A stretch of DNA of 13,277 nucleotides from Bacteroidales bacterium (lineage in GTDB: Bacteria > Bacteroidota > Bacteroidia > Bacteroidales > UBA932): assembly GCA_024695285.1 (NCBI GenBank), contig JAILIM010000089.1, positions 1 through 13,277 on the forward strand, written 5' to 3'. This document shows, piece by piece, positions 1 to 7,447 of the stretch. The first letter of the stretch is position 1. Each line of letters opens with the position of its first letter. The notes under the pieces are model-generated. The model was not told where the DNA came from. It searched no databases and was given only the letters and a program-made list of their open reading frames with translations. Made by a program: the position numbers and the translations under genes.

Positions 1-1
1 G

Positions 2-1789
2 TGGAACGGCGGCACGTTCAGCCAGACGATGGATGCCTCGTATGAGGTCGTCCGCAGCAAGGTCAACCGGCTGTCTCCGCTGGAACTGAACAGTATCGAC
101 CCGGACGACCCCATCGCATTCAAGGATGCGGACCTGAAGGCATACCTGATCGAAATGGGCGTCGATACCGATGGCGATGGTGAGATTTCTTACAAGGAAG
201 CGGCCGCGGTCACGTCCTTCGATGATTTCTTCCGGGATGACGAGGGTGTTCTTCATCCTTATCCTTTTACCTCTTTTGACGAATTCCAATTCTTCACCGG
301 TGTCACGGAGATTGCAAACAGTCAGTTTGGCGGTTGGAACAAGTTGGAATCCATCCAATTCCCTCCGAGCCTCACGGCGATTCCTAACAACTGTTTCGGG
401 GGATGCGTTTCCCTGGCGGCGATCGATATCCCCGGGAACGTGAAATACGTCGGCAGCTCTGCCTTTGGCGGCTGCTACGGCTTGAAAACCGCCATTCTTC
501 GGGAAGGTGTCGAAACGACAGGAGAGAGTCCCTTCGGTGGCTGCTCTTCTTTGGAGAGCATCGAGTTCCCCGGCACGCTCAAGGTGATTCCCAGTTGCGG
601 AGGTTTGAGTGGCTTGAAAGCGGTGGTCCTGCACGAAGGGAATGAAATCATTCCTAACAGCTGTTTCGGGGGATGCTATTCCCTGGAAGCGATCGATATT
701 CCCAGTACCGTGAAACACATCGGCAGCAATGCTTTCGGCGGCCTCTCCGGATTGAAGACCGTCGTCCTTCGGGATGGTCTTGAAACGACGGGTGATAGTC
801 CCTTCGGTGGCTGCTCTTCTCTGGAAAGGCTCGAATTCCCCGGCACGCTCAAGGTGATTCCCGCTTGCGGAGGTTTGAGTGGCTTGAAAGAGGTGGTCCT
901 GCACGAAGGGAATGAGATCATCCCTGGCGGCGCCTTCGGTGGCTGCTCTTCCCTGGAAGCGATCGATATCCCCGGAACCGTGAAGATCGTTGGCGGTTCT
1001 GCTTTCGGCGGCTGCACGGCTCTGAAAACCGTGATCTTCCAGGAGGGTGTCACTTCCATCGGCAATTGTTTCGGAGGAAACACCCAGCTGGAAAAGATTG
1101 TTTTCCCCAGCACGCTTGAGGTCATCCCCTCCGCCCTTTGCAACGTCGGCCTTTCTTCCTTGAAGGACGTCGTCCTGACCCCGGGCATCAAGGAAATCGG
1201 GTCGGCTGCCTTCCAGAATTGCTCCGCCCTAACCTCCATTGACATTCCGGGCAGCGTGGAGACGATAGGTGATGCTGTTTTCCAGAACTGTACGAACTTG
1301 AAAACCGTGACGATGCACGAGGGGACCAAGCAGATGGGAAATGCCAATTTCCAGAATACGGCGCTTGAGTCCTTCACCTTCCCGGGGACGATCGAAGTTG
1401 TCAATTCCAGCAATTTTTACGGTTGTTCCAACTTCAAGTCCGTGGATCTCAAGGGAGTGAAAAAATTGACCGGGGGCAGCTTCACGAGCCTCCCTTCCCT
1501 GACTACCGTGACGATGTATGAGGGGTTGACGTCTATTGACGCAGCATTCAGCAATTCAGGACTGACTTCCGTCGTGATTCCGGCCAGCGTGACTTATCTT
1601 GCCGCCGGTGCCTTTGCCGAGTGCCCGCTGACCTCCATCACGTTCCTCGGGACGACCCCGCCGGATGGTAGCAGCGATGCCTTCTATGGTACGACCTGCC
1701 CGATCTACGTACCTGCCTCCGCGCTGGAGACCTACAAGACCTCGTCGGTCTGGAGCCCGCTTGCCGACCGTTTCGTCGCGGCGCCGTAG
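2..1789 (+). CDS. BspA-like leucine-rich repeat surface protein (5'-truncated by window edge)
   Basis: The reading frame is open from the first bases of the window, so the true start and any signal peptide lie upstream; the first internal ATG (29) is not a credible start. A canonical EF-hand-like calcium loop (DTDGDGEISYKE) is encoded at 164-199, in the usual place just before the repeats. From about 290 to 1620 there are roughly 20 short repeats of the BspA / LRR_5 type, alternating patterns such as 'SLEAIDIPGTVK.IG..AFGGC' and 'LKTVVL.EG'. The C-terminus (TTCPIYVPASALETYK then WSPLADRF) is the usual end of Bacteroidales BspA-like proteins. No T9SS-type sorting domain follows. Such proteins are generally exported and bind host or matrix ligands; the ligand here is unknown. 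The domain call is secure, the role inferred. A strong terminator follows the stop codon. Confidence 0.88.
   Translation, partial: WNGGTFSQTMDASYEVVRSKVNRLSPLELNSIDPDDPIAFKDADLKAYLIEMGVDTDGDGEISYKEAAAVTSFDDFFRDDEGVLHPYPFTSFDEFQFFTGVTEIANSQFGGWNKLESIQFPPSLTAIPNNCFGGCVSLAAIDIPGNVKYVGSSAFGGCYGLKTAILREGVETTGESPFGGCSSLESIEFPGTLKVIPSCGGLSGLKAVVLHEGNEIIPNSCFGGCYSLEAIDIPSTVKHIGSNAFGGLSGLKTVVLRDGLETTGDSPFGGCSSLERLEFPGTLKVIPACGGLSGLKEVVLHEGNEIIPGGAFGGCSSLEAIDIPGTVKIVGGSAFGGCTALKTVIFQEGVTSIGNCFGGNTQLEKIVFPSTLEVIPSALCNVGLSSLKDVVLTPGIKEIGSAAFQNCSALTSIDIPGSVETIGDAVFQNCTNLKTVTMHEGTKQMGNANFQNTALESFTFPGTIEVVNSSNFYGCSNFKSVDLKGVKKLTGGSFTSLPSLTTVTMYEGLTSIDAAFSNSGLTSVVIPASVTYLAAGAFAECPLTSITFLGTTPPDGSSDAFYGTTCPIYVPASALETYKTSSVWSPLADRFVAAP
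381..1050 (+). repeat. Tandem 270-bp coding super-repeat inside the LRR gene
   Basis: The sequence starting ttcctaacaactg at 381 recurs at 651 and, diverged, at 921, giving an exact 270-bp (90-residue) period. Units 391-660 and 661-930 are near-identical over long stretches: the run encoding FPGTLKVIP is the same at 565-591 and 835-861, and the following GGLSGLK..VLHEGNEIIP block also repeats. A third, partial copy runs to about 1050. Each unit holds four ~23-residue LRRs, three carrying an FGGC-type turn. Downstream repeats are more diverged and use FQNC instead. The near-identity suggests recent duplication and possible copy-number change by recombination. Confidence 0.8.
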
Positions 1790-1811
1790 GCTCTCTTATC
1801 CTGATTGATGT

Positions 1812-1850
1812 GCCCTCCGTCCTGAAAACCGGGACGGAGGGCGCGTTTTT
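1812..1850 (+). terminator. Rho-independent terminator of the LRR gene
   Basis: An 11-bp perfect stem, gccctccgtcc (1812-1822) with ggacggagggc (1832-1842), closes a 9-base loop and is followed by gcg and a run of five T then C. It lies 22 bases after the LRR stop codon. This is a standard intrinsic terminator seen directly in the sequence. Confidence 0.85.
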
Positions 1851-1864
1851 CCCCCATTTTCGTT

Positions 1865-1894
1865 GCCTCCGTCCGTCGTTCCGGGACGGAGGGC
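1865..1894. repeat. Second copy of the terminator stem sequence
   Basis: The arms gcctccgtcc (1865-1874) and ggacggagggc (1884-1894) repeat the arms of the terminator at 1812-1842 almost exactly, with a different loop and no following T-run. Because all four arms are alike, the two hairpins could pair in alternative ways. It may be a duplicated terminator or a structured leader upstream of the next gene. Function unknown. Confidence 0.55.
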
Positions 1895-1915
1895 ACACTC
1901 GGCGTGAATTATTCG

Positions 1916-1923
1916 TATATTTG
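1916..1923 (+). promoter_or_regulatory. Bacteroidetes -7 box (TATATTTG) for the SGNH hydrolase gene
   Basis: TATATTTG matches the Bacteroidetes primary sigma -7 consensus TAnnTTTG exactly. No clear -33 TTTG is seen about 20 bases upstream. The box ends only five bases before the ATG at 1929, so transcription from it would give a leaderless or nearly leaderless mRNA. Confidence 0.5.
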
Positions 1924-1928
1924 GTGGT

Positions 1929-3050
1929 ATGAAAAAGATATTCCTTTCTTTGGTGGGCCTGGCGGCCCTGTTTACGGTTGCTGCGGCGCAGACGGCGCCT
2001 TTCAGATGGTTCGACCCGCTGGAAGCGGGCCCCGTCGTGCACGGCGTCGGCTGGGACCAGTTGAAGGGCGGCTATGTCCGCCTGCCTGGGAAGGCGCAGG
2101 GCGTCGTCCGGGACCAGGTCTGGGACCTGAGCCTGAATGCGGCCGGCTTGAGCCTGGTTTTCGAGAGCGATGCGCCTGAGATCATCGTTCTCTATGGCCT
2201 CAAGGACGGGCTCAACATGTTTCACATGCCTTCCACGGGCCGTTCGGGCCTGGATCTCTATGCCCGGGGGAGCGACGGGCGGACCCGCTGGGTGGCCCCG
2301 GATTTCCCCGCCAAGATCAGCAACGATACGACCCGCTATGTGTACAGCGGGATCAGTTACTATCCGGCGGGCGGCCGGAGCTACGAGTTTCACCTTTATC
2401 TGCCGCCGTACAACACCGTGACCTGGATGAAGATCGGTGTGCCCGGCACCGCACAGCTCCGCTTCATCCCGGAGACGCGCACGCATCCCGTCGTCATCTA
2501 CGGCACTAGCATCACCCAGGGCGCCTGCGCCTCGCGTCCGGGCAACGCATGGACCAACATCGTGGAGCGGGACCTTCGCCTGCCGGTCGTCAACCTGGGA
2601 TTCTCCGGCAACGGGAAACTGGAGCCCGAGGTGCTGGAACTGCTCTCCGAGATCGACGCCTCCGTGTATGTCCTCGACTGCTCGGCCAACCTGACACGGG
2701 CTACGGATATCGAGCCGCGCCTGCTGGAGGCCGTGCGGATCCTGCGCCGTCGCAGCGACTGTCCCATCCTGATCGCCGAGCACGCCGGCAACGTCGGCGA
2801 CGGCGCCAGTGAGGCCAAGGCGGTTTATCGGCAGGCGAATGCGCAGGTGCGGCGTGCCTACGAGGCGCTGCAGCGCCAGGGCGTGCCGGAAATTTATTAT
2901 CTGTCTCACGACGAGCTGGACCTGCCGATGGACGGCATGATCGAGGGCGTCCACCCCAACGATTTCGGGATGCGCTTCCTCGCGGCCGCGTTCGAAAAGA
3001 AGCTCATGGAGATTTGGCGCACATCGAAGACGGCCCGGTGGGACAACTAA
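1929..3050 (+). CDS. Secreted SGNH/GDSL-type hydrolase (esterase-like)
   Basis: The 373-residue product starts with an export signal (MKKIFLSLVGLAALFTVAAA, likely cut after residue 20), which fixes the start. The N-terminal ~160 residues look like the beta-rich domain that precedes this SGNH subfamily (PF14607-like). The catalytic domain (PF14606-like, Lipase_GDSL_3) starts near residue 186. Visible motifs are GTSITQG with nucleophile Ser194, GFSGNGK (Gly227/Asn228), DCSAN (Asn254) and GVHPND with His342. The residue three before the catalytic His is Glu339 rather than the usual Asp. The protein probably removes ester-linked groups, perhaps acetyl groups from glycans, in the periplasm or outside the cell; the substrate is not evident. 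It stands alone between the LRR terminator and the aspS promoter. Confidence 0.85.
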   Translation: MKKIFLSLVGLAALFTVAAAQTAPFRWFDPLEAGPVVHGVGWDQLKGGYVRLPGKAQGVVRDQVWDLSLNAAGLSLVFESDAPEIIVLYGLKDGLNMFHMPSTGRSGLDLYARGSDGRTRWVAPDFPAKISNDTTRYVYSGISYYPAGGRSYEFHLYLPPYNTVTWMKIGVPGTAQLRFIPETRTHPVVIYGTSITQGACASRPGNAWTNIVERDLRLPVVNLGFSGNGKLEPEVLELLSEIDASVYVLDCSANLTRATDIEPRLLEAVRILRRRSDCPILIAEHAGNVGDGASEAKAVYRQANAQVRRAYEALQRQGVPEIYYLSHDELDLPMDGMIEGVHPNDFGMRFLAAAFEKKLMEIWRTSKTARWDN

Positions 3051-3063
3051 CGTATATTTTTCG

Positions 3064-3071
3064 TATTTTTG
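3064..3071 (+). promoter_or_regulatory. Bacteroidetes -7 box (TATTTTTG) for aspS
   Basis: TATTTTTG fits TAnnTTTG exactly and lies 27 bases before the aspS ATG at 3099, giving a short leader of about 20 bases that is A-rich (gagcaaacaaATG) and lacks a Shine-Dalgarno sequence, as is normal in this phylum. A clear -33 element was not seen. Confidence 0.6.
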
Positions 3072-3098
3072 CAATCCTTTCAAGATCAGAGCAAACAA

Positions 3099-4868
3099 AT
3101 GTACAGGACACACACTTGCGGAGAGCTCCGCATCAGCAATGCCGGGGAGAAAGTCACCCTCGCCGGCTGGGTCCAGCGGGCCCGTAAACTCGGCGGCATG
3201 ACCTTTATCGACCTGCGCGACCGCTACGGCATCACGCAGCTCGTCGTGGAGGCGGACGCCGATGCCGCGCTTGTCGAGACTGCGTCCTCCCTCGGACGTG
3301 AATTCGTCATCCAGGTCACGGGTACCGTCGTCGAGCGGGAGAGCAAGAACCCCAAGATGCCGACCGGCGAGGTTGAGATCAAGCTGGAGGGCATCCGGAT
3401 CCTCAACAAGTCCGTCACGCCCCCGTTTACCATCGAGGAGCAGAGCGACGGCGGCGAAGACCTGCGTGCCAAGTACCGCTATCTCGACCTGCGGCGGCCG
3501 CCGCTCCAGCGGGCGCTCGCGCTGCGCCACCGTCTCGCCCAGGAGGTCCGCACCTATCTGGACGAGCAGGGCTTCATGGAGATCGAGACCCCGTACCTGA
3601 TCAAGAGTACGCCGGAGGGTGCGCGCGACTTCGTCGTGCCGTCCCGCATGAACCCGGGCCAGTTCTACGCCCTGCCGCAGAGCCCCCAGACCTTCAAGCA
3701 GCTGCTGATGGTCGCGGGCTACGACCGCTATTTCCAGATCGTGCGCTGCTTCCGCGACGAGGACCTGCGGGCCGACCGCCAGCCGGAGTTCACGCAGATC
3801 GACTGCGAGATGTCCTTCGTCGAGCAGGAGGATGTCCTGAACATGTTCGAAGGCATGATGCGCCAGATGTTCAAGAACGCCGTGGGTGTCGACATTCCCG
3901 ACCCGCTGCCGCGCATGAGCTGGTACGACGCGATGGACTTCTACGGCTCCGACAAGCCGGACATCCGCTTCGGGATGAAGATCCACGAGATCACCGCCCT
4001 GGCGCAGGGGCACGGTTTCGGCGTGTTCGACAGCGTGCCGTACGTGGGCGCGATCTGCGCCGACGGGCTCGCTTCCTACACCCGCAAGCAGGTGGACGAG
4101 CTGACCGAATGGGTCAAGCGTCCGCAGGTGGGTGCCAAGGGCCTGGTCTATATCCGGGTGAATGAGGACGGTTCGCTGAAGTCCTCTGTGGACAAGTTCT
4201 TTACGCCGGAGGATCTGGCTCGGATCGCTGAGGCTTTGGAGGCCAAGAAGGGCGACCTCATCCTGGTGCTTTGCGGCGAGAAACGCAAGACGCAGACCCA
4301 GCTTGGCGTGCTGCGCATCGAGCTCGGCAACCGCCTGGGCTACCGCGACCCGAAGGTCTTCGCGCCGCTGTGGATCGTGGACTTCCCGCTCCTGGAGTGG
4401 AGCGAGGAGGACCAGCGTTTCTACGCGATGCACCACCCCTTCACGGCGCCGAAGCCGGAGCACGAGGCCTGGTTCTATTCCGATAAGAAAGAGGACCTGG
4501 AGCGGGTTTGCGCCAACGCCTACGACTTCGTGCTGAACGGCACGGAGCTGGGCGGCGGTTCGATCCGTATCCACAACGCCGACATGCAGAAGCGCATGTT
4601 CGAGGTGCTGGGCATCGGGCCCGAGGAGGCGGAATACAAGTTCGGCTTCATCATCAATGCCTTCAAGTTCGGCGCTCCGCCCCACGGTGGCCTGGCGTTC
4701 GGTTTCGACCGCGTCTGCGCGCTGTTCGGCGGCCAGGAGACGATCCGCGACTACATCGCCTTCCCGAAGAACAACCAGGGCCGCGACGTCATGATCGACT
4801 CCCCGTCCCTGATCGACGCCGCCCAGATGGATGAGCTCTGCATCGCCTCGACGGCTCCTGCCGAATAA
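3099..4868 (+). CDS. aspS: Aspartyl-tRNA synthetase (AspRS)
   Basis: This class II synthetase charges tRNA-Asp with aspartate in the cytoplasm. The 589-residue product has the N-terminal OB-fold anticodon-binding domain ([25 protein letters not shown]), motif 1 region ([20 protein letters not shown]), motif 2 ([18 protein letters not shown]), the inserted GAD-type domain typical of bacterial AspRS (about residues 290-420), the [12 protein letters not shown] segment and motif 3 ([15 protein letters not shown]). Length is normal for the bacterial type. The start at 3099 is chosen over an in-frame TTG at 3069 because [10 protein letters not shown] matches the usual N-terminus and the TTG overlaps the -7 promoter box. 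The gene converges on the EF-G paralog and shares its terminator. Confidence 0.97.
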   Translation: MYRTHTCGELRISNAGEKVTLAGWVQRARKLGGMTFIDLRDRYGITQLVVEADADAALVETASSLGREFVIQVTGTVVERESKNPKMPTGEVEIKLEGIRILNKSVTPPFTIEEQSDGGEDLRAKYRYLDLRRPPLQRALALRHRLAQEVRTYLDEQGFMEIETPYLIKSTPEGARDFVVPSRMNPGQFYALPQSPQTFKQLLMVAGYDRYFQIVRCFRDEDLRADRQPEFTQIDCEMSFVEQEDVLNMFEGMMRQMFKNAVGVDIPDPLPRMSWYDAMDFYGSDKPDIRFGMKIHEITALAQGHGFGVFDSVPYVGAICADGLASYTRKQVDELTEWVKRPQVGAKGLVYIRVNEDGSLKSSVDKFFTPEDLARIAEALEAKKGDLILVLCGEKRKTQTQLGVLRIELGNRLGYRDPKVFAPLWIVDFPLLEWSEEDQRFYAMHHPFTAPKPEHEAWFYSDKKEDLERVCANAYDFVLNGTELGGGSIRIHNADMQKRMFEVLGIGPEEAEYKFGFIINAFKFGAPPHGGLAFGFDRVCALFGGQETIRDYIAFPKNNQGRDVMIDSPSLIDAAQMDELCIASTAPAE

Positions 4869-4880
4869 GAAACAGAAATA

Positions 4881-4915
4881 AAAAGAGCGCCGGACCCATC
4901 GTCCGGCGCTCTTTT
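4881..4915. terminator. Bidirectional terminator between aspS and the EF-G paralog
   Basis: A perfect 15-bp stem, aaaagagcgccggac (4881-4895) with gtccggcgctctttt (4901-4915), closes a 5-base loop. The T-tract on the plus strand and the A-tract on the other side (T-tract on the minus strand) make it work in both directions. It lies 12 bases after the aspS stop and 18 bases after the stop of the convergent gene. Confidence 0.92.
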
Positions 4916-4933
4916 CGTTTCTGCAAGAAAGGA

Positions 4934-7024
4934 TTAGTCTTCCTCTTCCTGGGCGGCGTAGTCCGCGAGGAGCTTGGTTTGGACGTCTCCCGGGACGGGC
5001 TGGTAGTCGGCAAACTCCATCGTGAAGGTCGCGCTTCCGGAGGTAAGCGAACTCAGGGTGGTGGAGTAGCGGTACAGCTCTGCGAGCGGGACGCGGGCGC
5101 GGAGGATGGAGAAGCCCTTGTCGGCACCCAGGTCACCGAGGATACCGCGGCGGTTCTGGAGGTCGGACATGACGGCTCCCTGGTACTCGGCCGGGGTCAT
5201 CACTTCGACGTTGTAGATCGGCTCGAGGATCTTCGGGCCGGCGTTGCGGAAGGCCTCACGGAAGGCGTTGCGGCCGGCGATGATGAACGCGATTTCCTTG
5301 GAGTCCACCGGGTGCATCTTACCGTCATAGACGAAGACACGGATGTCACGGGCGTAGGAACCGGTCAGAGGGCCCTCGACCATTCTTTCCTTGATACCCT
5401 TGAGGATGGCGGGCATGAAGCCGAGGTCGATGGAACCACCCACGACGCAGTTGTAGAACTCCAGTTTGCCGCCCCATTCGAGCTCGGTGATATCCTGGGT
5501 CTTGATGTTCAGCTGGGTGTCCTTGCCGTCGATCTTGAACTTGGTGTTGAGCTCACCCTCGGCAGGGCAGACAAGCAGGTGGACTTCGCCGAACTGGCCG
5601 GCGCCGCCGGACTGCTTCTTGTGCCTGTACTGGGCGCAGGCGACCTTGGTGATGGTCTCACGGTAGGGCACCTTCGGGGCGAAGAGCTCGACCTCGAGGC
5701 CGAACTCGTTGTTCAGACGCCACTTGACGATGTTGATGTGCTGCTCGCCGTTGCCGCTGAGGATGGTCTGGCGGAGTTCCTTGGAGTATTCCACGACGAC
5801 GGTGGGATCCTGTGCGGCGATCTTCTTGAGAGCGTCGCCGAGCTTCTGGTCGTCCTGCTGGACCTTGGCCTTGATGGCGCAGCGGTATTTGGGAGCAGGA
5901 TACTGGATCTTGTCGTAGGAGATGCCTGAACCGGGAGCGGACAGGGTGGTGCTGGAACGGCTGTTCTTGAGCTTCACGGCGCAGCCGAAGTCACCGGCGT
6001 GGAGGTTGGTCACGGCCTCTTTCTTTGAGCCGGCCACTGCGTAGATGGCGGAGAAGCGGTCCTTGTTGCCGGAGACGGGATCTTCGAGATCCATGCCGGT
6101 CGTGAGGGTGCCGCTCATCACCTTGAAGTAGGAGACTTCACCGAGGTGCTGCTCGACGTCGTTCTTGTAGATGAAGAGGGAAGCGGGGCCGTCCTCCTTG
6201 ACCTGAGGGGCGGGAGCGACTTCCTTGATGAACTCCATAAGGCGCTTGACGCCGATGTCTTTCTTTCCGCACACGCAGAACACGGGATAAAGGTCACCGC
6301 TGGTGATACCCTTGTTCATTCCGCTGTGGATTTCCTCCTCGCTGAGGGTGCCTTCGTCGAAGTACTTCTCCATCAGGGCATCGTCGAATTCGGCGGCCTT
6401 CTCGATGAGCTGCTCGCGGTATTCTTCGGCCTGGTCTGCATATTCTGCAGGGATGTCGAGAACGTCGTTGCCTTTGTAGTATTTCATCGTCAGGACGTCG
6501 ATGACACCGTCGAAGGATGCGCCTGCACCGGCAGGGAACTGGACGTTGATCATCTTGCCACCGAAGGTCTCCTTCAGGGAGTTCTGGACGTTGTCCCAGT
6601 CGGCCTTGTCGGCGTCGAGCTGGCCGACGGCGAGAATCATCGGGAGCTTCTGGCTCTCGGCCCTGCGCACGAAGCTTTCAGTGCCGACTTCCACGCCCTG
6701 CTGGGCGTTGATCACGAGCACGCCGCTCTCGCATACGCGGAAAGCGGAGTATGCCCCGCCGATGAAGTCGTCGGAACCGGGAGCGTCGATGAAGTTGATC
6801 TTGCTGCCGCCGAACTCTGCATACAGAGGGGTTGCGTAGATGGAACGCTGGTTGATTTTCTCGAGCTCGTTGTTGTCGGACAAGGTGTTCTTGTCTTCGA
6901 TCGTGCCCATGCGGGAGATGACTTTGCCCTCGAAGAGCATCGCTTCTGCGAGTGTGGTTTTGCCCGACTTGGTCGCTCCGAGGAGAACGACGTTGCGGAC
7001 TTCTTTGGTCTGGTATTCTTTCAT
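4934..7024 (-). CDS. fusA2: Elongation factor G paralog with degenerate GTPase motifs (EF-G2-like)
   Basis: The 696-residue protein has all EF-G domains: G domain, domain II, III, IV (PYRETI, QSGGAGQFGEV, and HPVDSKEIAF at the tip) and V (LEPIYNVEVMTPAEYQGAVM, NRRG). The P-loop GATKSGKT (16-23) is intact, but other G motifs are not. The switch I RGIT signature reads RSIY (60-63), the DTPGH motif reads DAPGS (80-84) so the catalytic His is Ser84, and NKxD reads GQLD (134-137). It is therefore not the housekeeping EF-G. In Bacteroides thetaiotaomicron an EF-G paralog lacking GTPase activity (EF-G2) supports translation during starvation and gut colonisation; orthology with it is inferred here. 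It likely acts on the ribosome in translocation. A clear promoter lies just upstream. The symbol is tentative. Confidence 0.88.
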   Translation of the reverse strand: MKEYQTKEVRNVVLLGATKSGKTTLAEAMLFEGKVISRMGTIEDKNTLSDNNELEKINQRSIYATPLYAEFGGSKINFIDAPGSDDFIGGAYSAFRVCESGVLVINAQQGVEVGTESFVRRAESQKLPMILAVGQLDADKADWDNVQNSLKETFGGKMINVQFPAGAGASFDGVIDVLTMKYYKGNDVLDIPAEYADQAEEYREQLIEKAAEFDDALMEKYFDEGTLSEEEIHSGMNKGITSGDLYPVFCVCGKKDIGVKRLMEFIKEVAPAPQVKEDGPASLFIYKNDVEQHLGEVSYFKVMSGTLTTGMDLEDPVSGNKDRFSAIYAVAGSKKEAVTNLHAGDFGCAVKLKNSRSSTTLSAPGSGISYDKIQYPAPKYRCAIKAKVQQDDQKLGDALKKIAAQDPTVVVEYSKELRQTILSGNGEQHINIVKWRLNNEFGLEVELFAPKVPYRETITKVACAQYRHKKQSGGAGQFGEVHLLVCPAEGELNTKFKIDGKDTQLNIKTQDITELEWGGKLEFYNCVVGGSIDLGFMPAILKGIKERMVEGPLTGSYARDIRVFVYDGKMHPVDSKEIAFIIAGRNAFREAFRNAGPKILEPIYNVEVMTPAEYQGAVMSDLQNRRGILGDLGADKGFSILRARVPLAELYRYSTTLSSLTSGSATFTMEFADYQPVPGDVQTKLLADYAAQEEED

Positions 7025-7055
7025 TGTATGAGGTGTTGTTAATTATCTGAGCTTG

Positions 7056-7087
7056 CAAAGTTAGTAATTTTCGGACTGAATACCAAA
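7056..7087 (-). promoter_or_regulatory. Promoter of the EF-G paralog (-7 TAACTTTG, -33 TTTG)
   Basis: On the minus strand TAACTTTG (7063-7056) is an exact -7 box and TTTG (7087-7084) sits 20 bases upstream, the expected -33 spacing. The start of transcription would fall near 7050, leaving a leader of roughly 25 bases before the ATG at 7024. The promoter overlaps the 3' end of the small upstream ORF. Confidence 0.7.
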
Positions 7088-7249
7088 ATAATAATTGAAC
7101 AGTTGATCCCCCGTAAAACCAAGCTCGCAGAAGAGCAGTTCGTCGAGGTCGTCGGGACATACGCGGAGGGTGCGGCAGATGGCTTCGTAGCTGTTGAACG
7201 ACCCGCTTTCGAGCAGCGAGGCGAAGCGTCGGTAAACTTTTTCTCTCAT
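7061..7249 (-). CDS. Small hypothetical protein (62 aa) upstream of the EF-G paralog
   Basis: A 62-codon ORF with an ATG start, beginning MREKVYRRFASLLESGSF and continuing SYEAICRTLRVCPDDLDELL. The sequence looks like a compact helical domain, somewhat like small DNA-binding folds (helix, 'YEAICRTLRVCPDDLDE', helix), and its composition is balanced rather than shadow-like. It lies in the same orientation as the EF-G paralog, ends 36 bases before it, and its 3' end overlaps that gene's promoter. Only a weak promoter-like match (TAATCTTTG, one base too long) lies upstream near 7268-7276. I do not recognise the family. It could be a real small gene or a chance ORF. Confidence 0.5.
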   Translation of the reverse strand: MREKVYRRFASLLESGSFNSYEAICRTLRVCPDDLDELLFCELGFTGDQLFNYYFGIQSENY

Positions 7250-7338
7250 ATCCGGTCTTTTTGTGGTGCAAAGATTAACATTTGTGGCGGCAATAGCAAC
7301 AATTTGGCGGGGGTAAAACAGGGGGTCAGAAAAAGTTC

Positions 7339-7422
7339 TTACGATTTTTTAAGGAAAATGTGGCGATGAGCGCCACAAAAGTGGCGAAACTTGCTATAGC
7401 ATAAGTAGTTAAGAAATCGTAA
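7339..7422. promoter_or_regulatory. Nested inverted repeats upstream of the XRE regulator (candidate operator)
   Basis: An outer inverted repeat pairs ttacgattttttaa (7339-7352) with ttaagaaatcgtaa (7409-7422), 13 of 14 positions matching. Inside it are GTGGCG (7360-7365), CGCCAC (7371-7376) and GTGGCG (7381-7386), forming two overlapping inverted pairs. A further GTGGCG is at 7284-7289 and a related tttggcgg near 7303. The right outer arm overlaps the -7 box of the XRE gene. This arrangement fits an operator, possibly bound by the XRE protein itself, but that is inference. Confidence 0.5.
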
Positions 7423-7427
7423 TTTTG
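7420..7427 (+). promoter_or_regulatory. Bacteroidetes -7 box (TAATTTTG) for the XRE regulator
   Basis: TAATTTTG matches TAnnTTTG exactly. It ends two bases before an ATG at 7430 and 20 bases before the ATG at 7448, which favours the latter as the translation start. No good -33 TTTG is visible at the expected spacing, as might be expected for a regulated promoter. Confidence 0.55.
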
Positions 7428-7447
7428 CAATGACTATTATTGGTTAC

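Noticed and set aside
3069..3098. Upstream TTG start for aspS
   Set aside because: The TTG overlaps the -7 promoter box and the extra residues do not match Asp[12 protein letters not shown] from 3099 does.
1638..4685. 1015-codon open frame on the minus strand across the hydrolase and aspS genes
   Set aside because: It lies antisense to two confidently identified genes, has Arg/His/Leu/Val-rich shadow composition with no recognisable domain, and also crosses their promoters and the LRR terminator. It results from GC-rich codon bias.
4979..5929. 316-codon plus-strand frame opposite the EF-G paralog (and a 298-codon one at 6146-7042)
   Set aside because: Highly repetitive Asp/Glu/Leu/Val/Gly composition typical of reverse reading of a GC-rich gene; EF-G homology on the other strand is unambiguous.
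7103..7369. 88-codon plus-strand frame between the EF-G paralog and the XRE gene
   Set aside because: It starts with TTG, is antisense to the small 62-codon ORF, and then runs into the inverted-repeat control region.
7250..7447. Inverted repeats taken as a CRISPR or attachment site
   Set aside because: Repeat units are only 6-14 bases, irregularly spaced and partly inverted, with no spacers, integrase or cas genes nearby.
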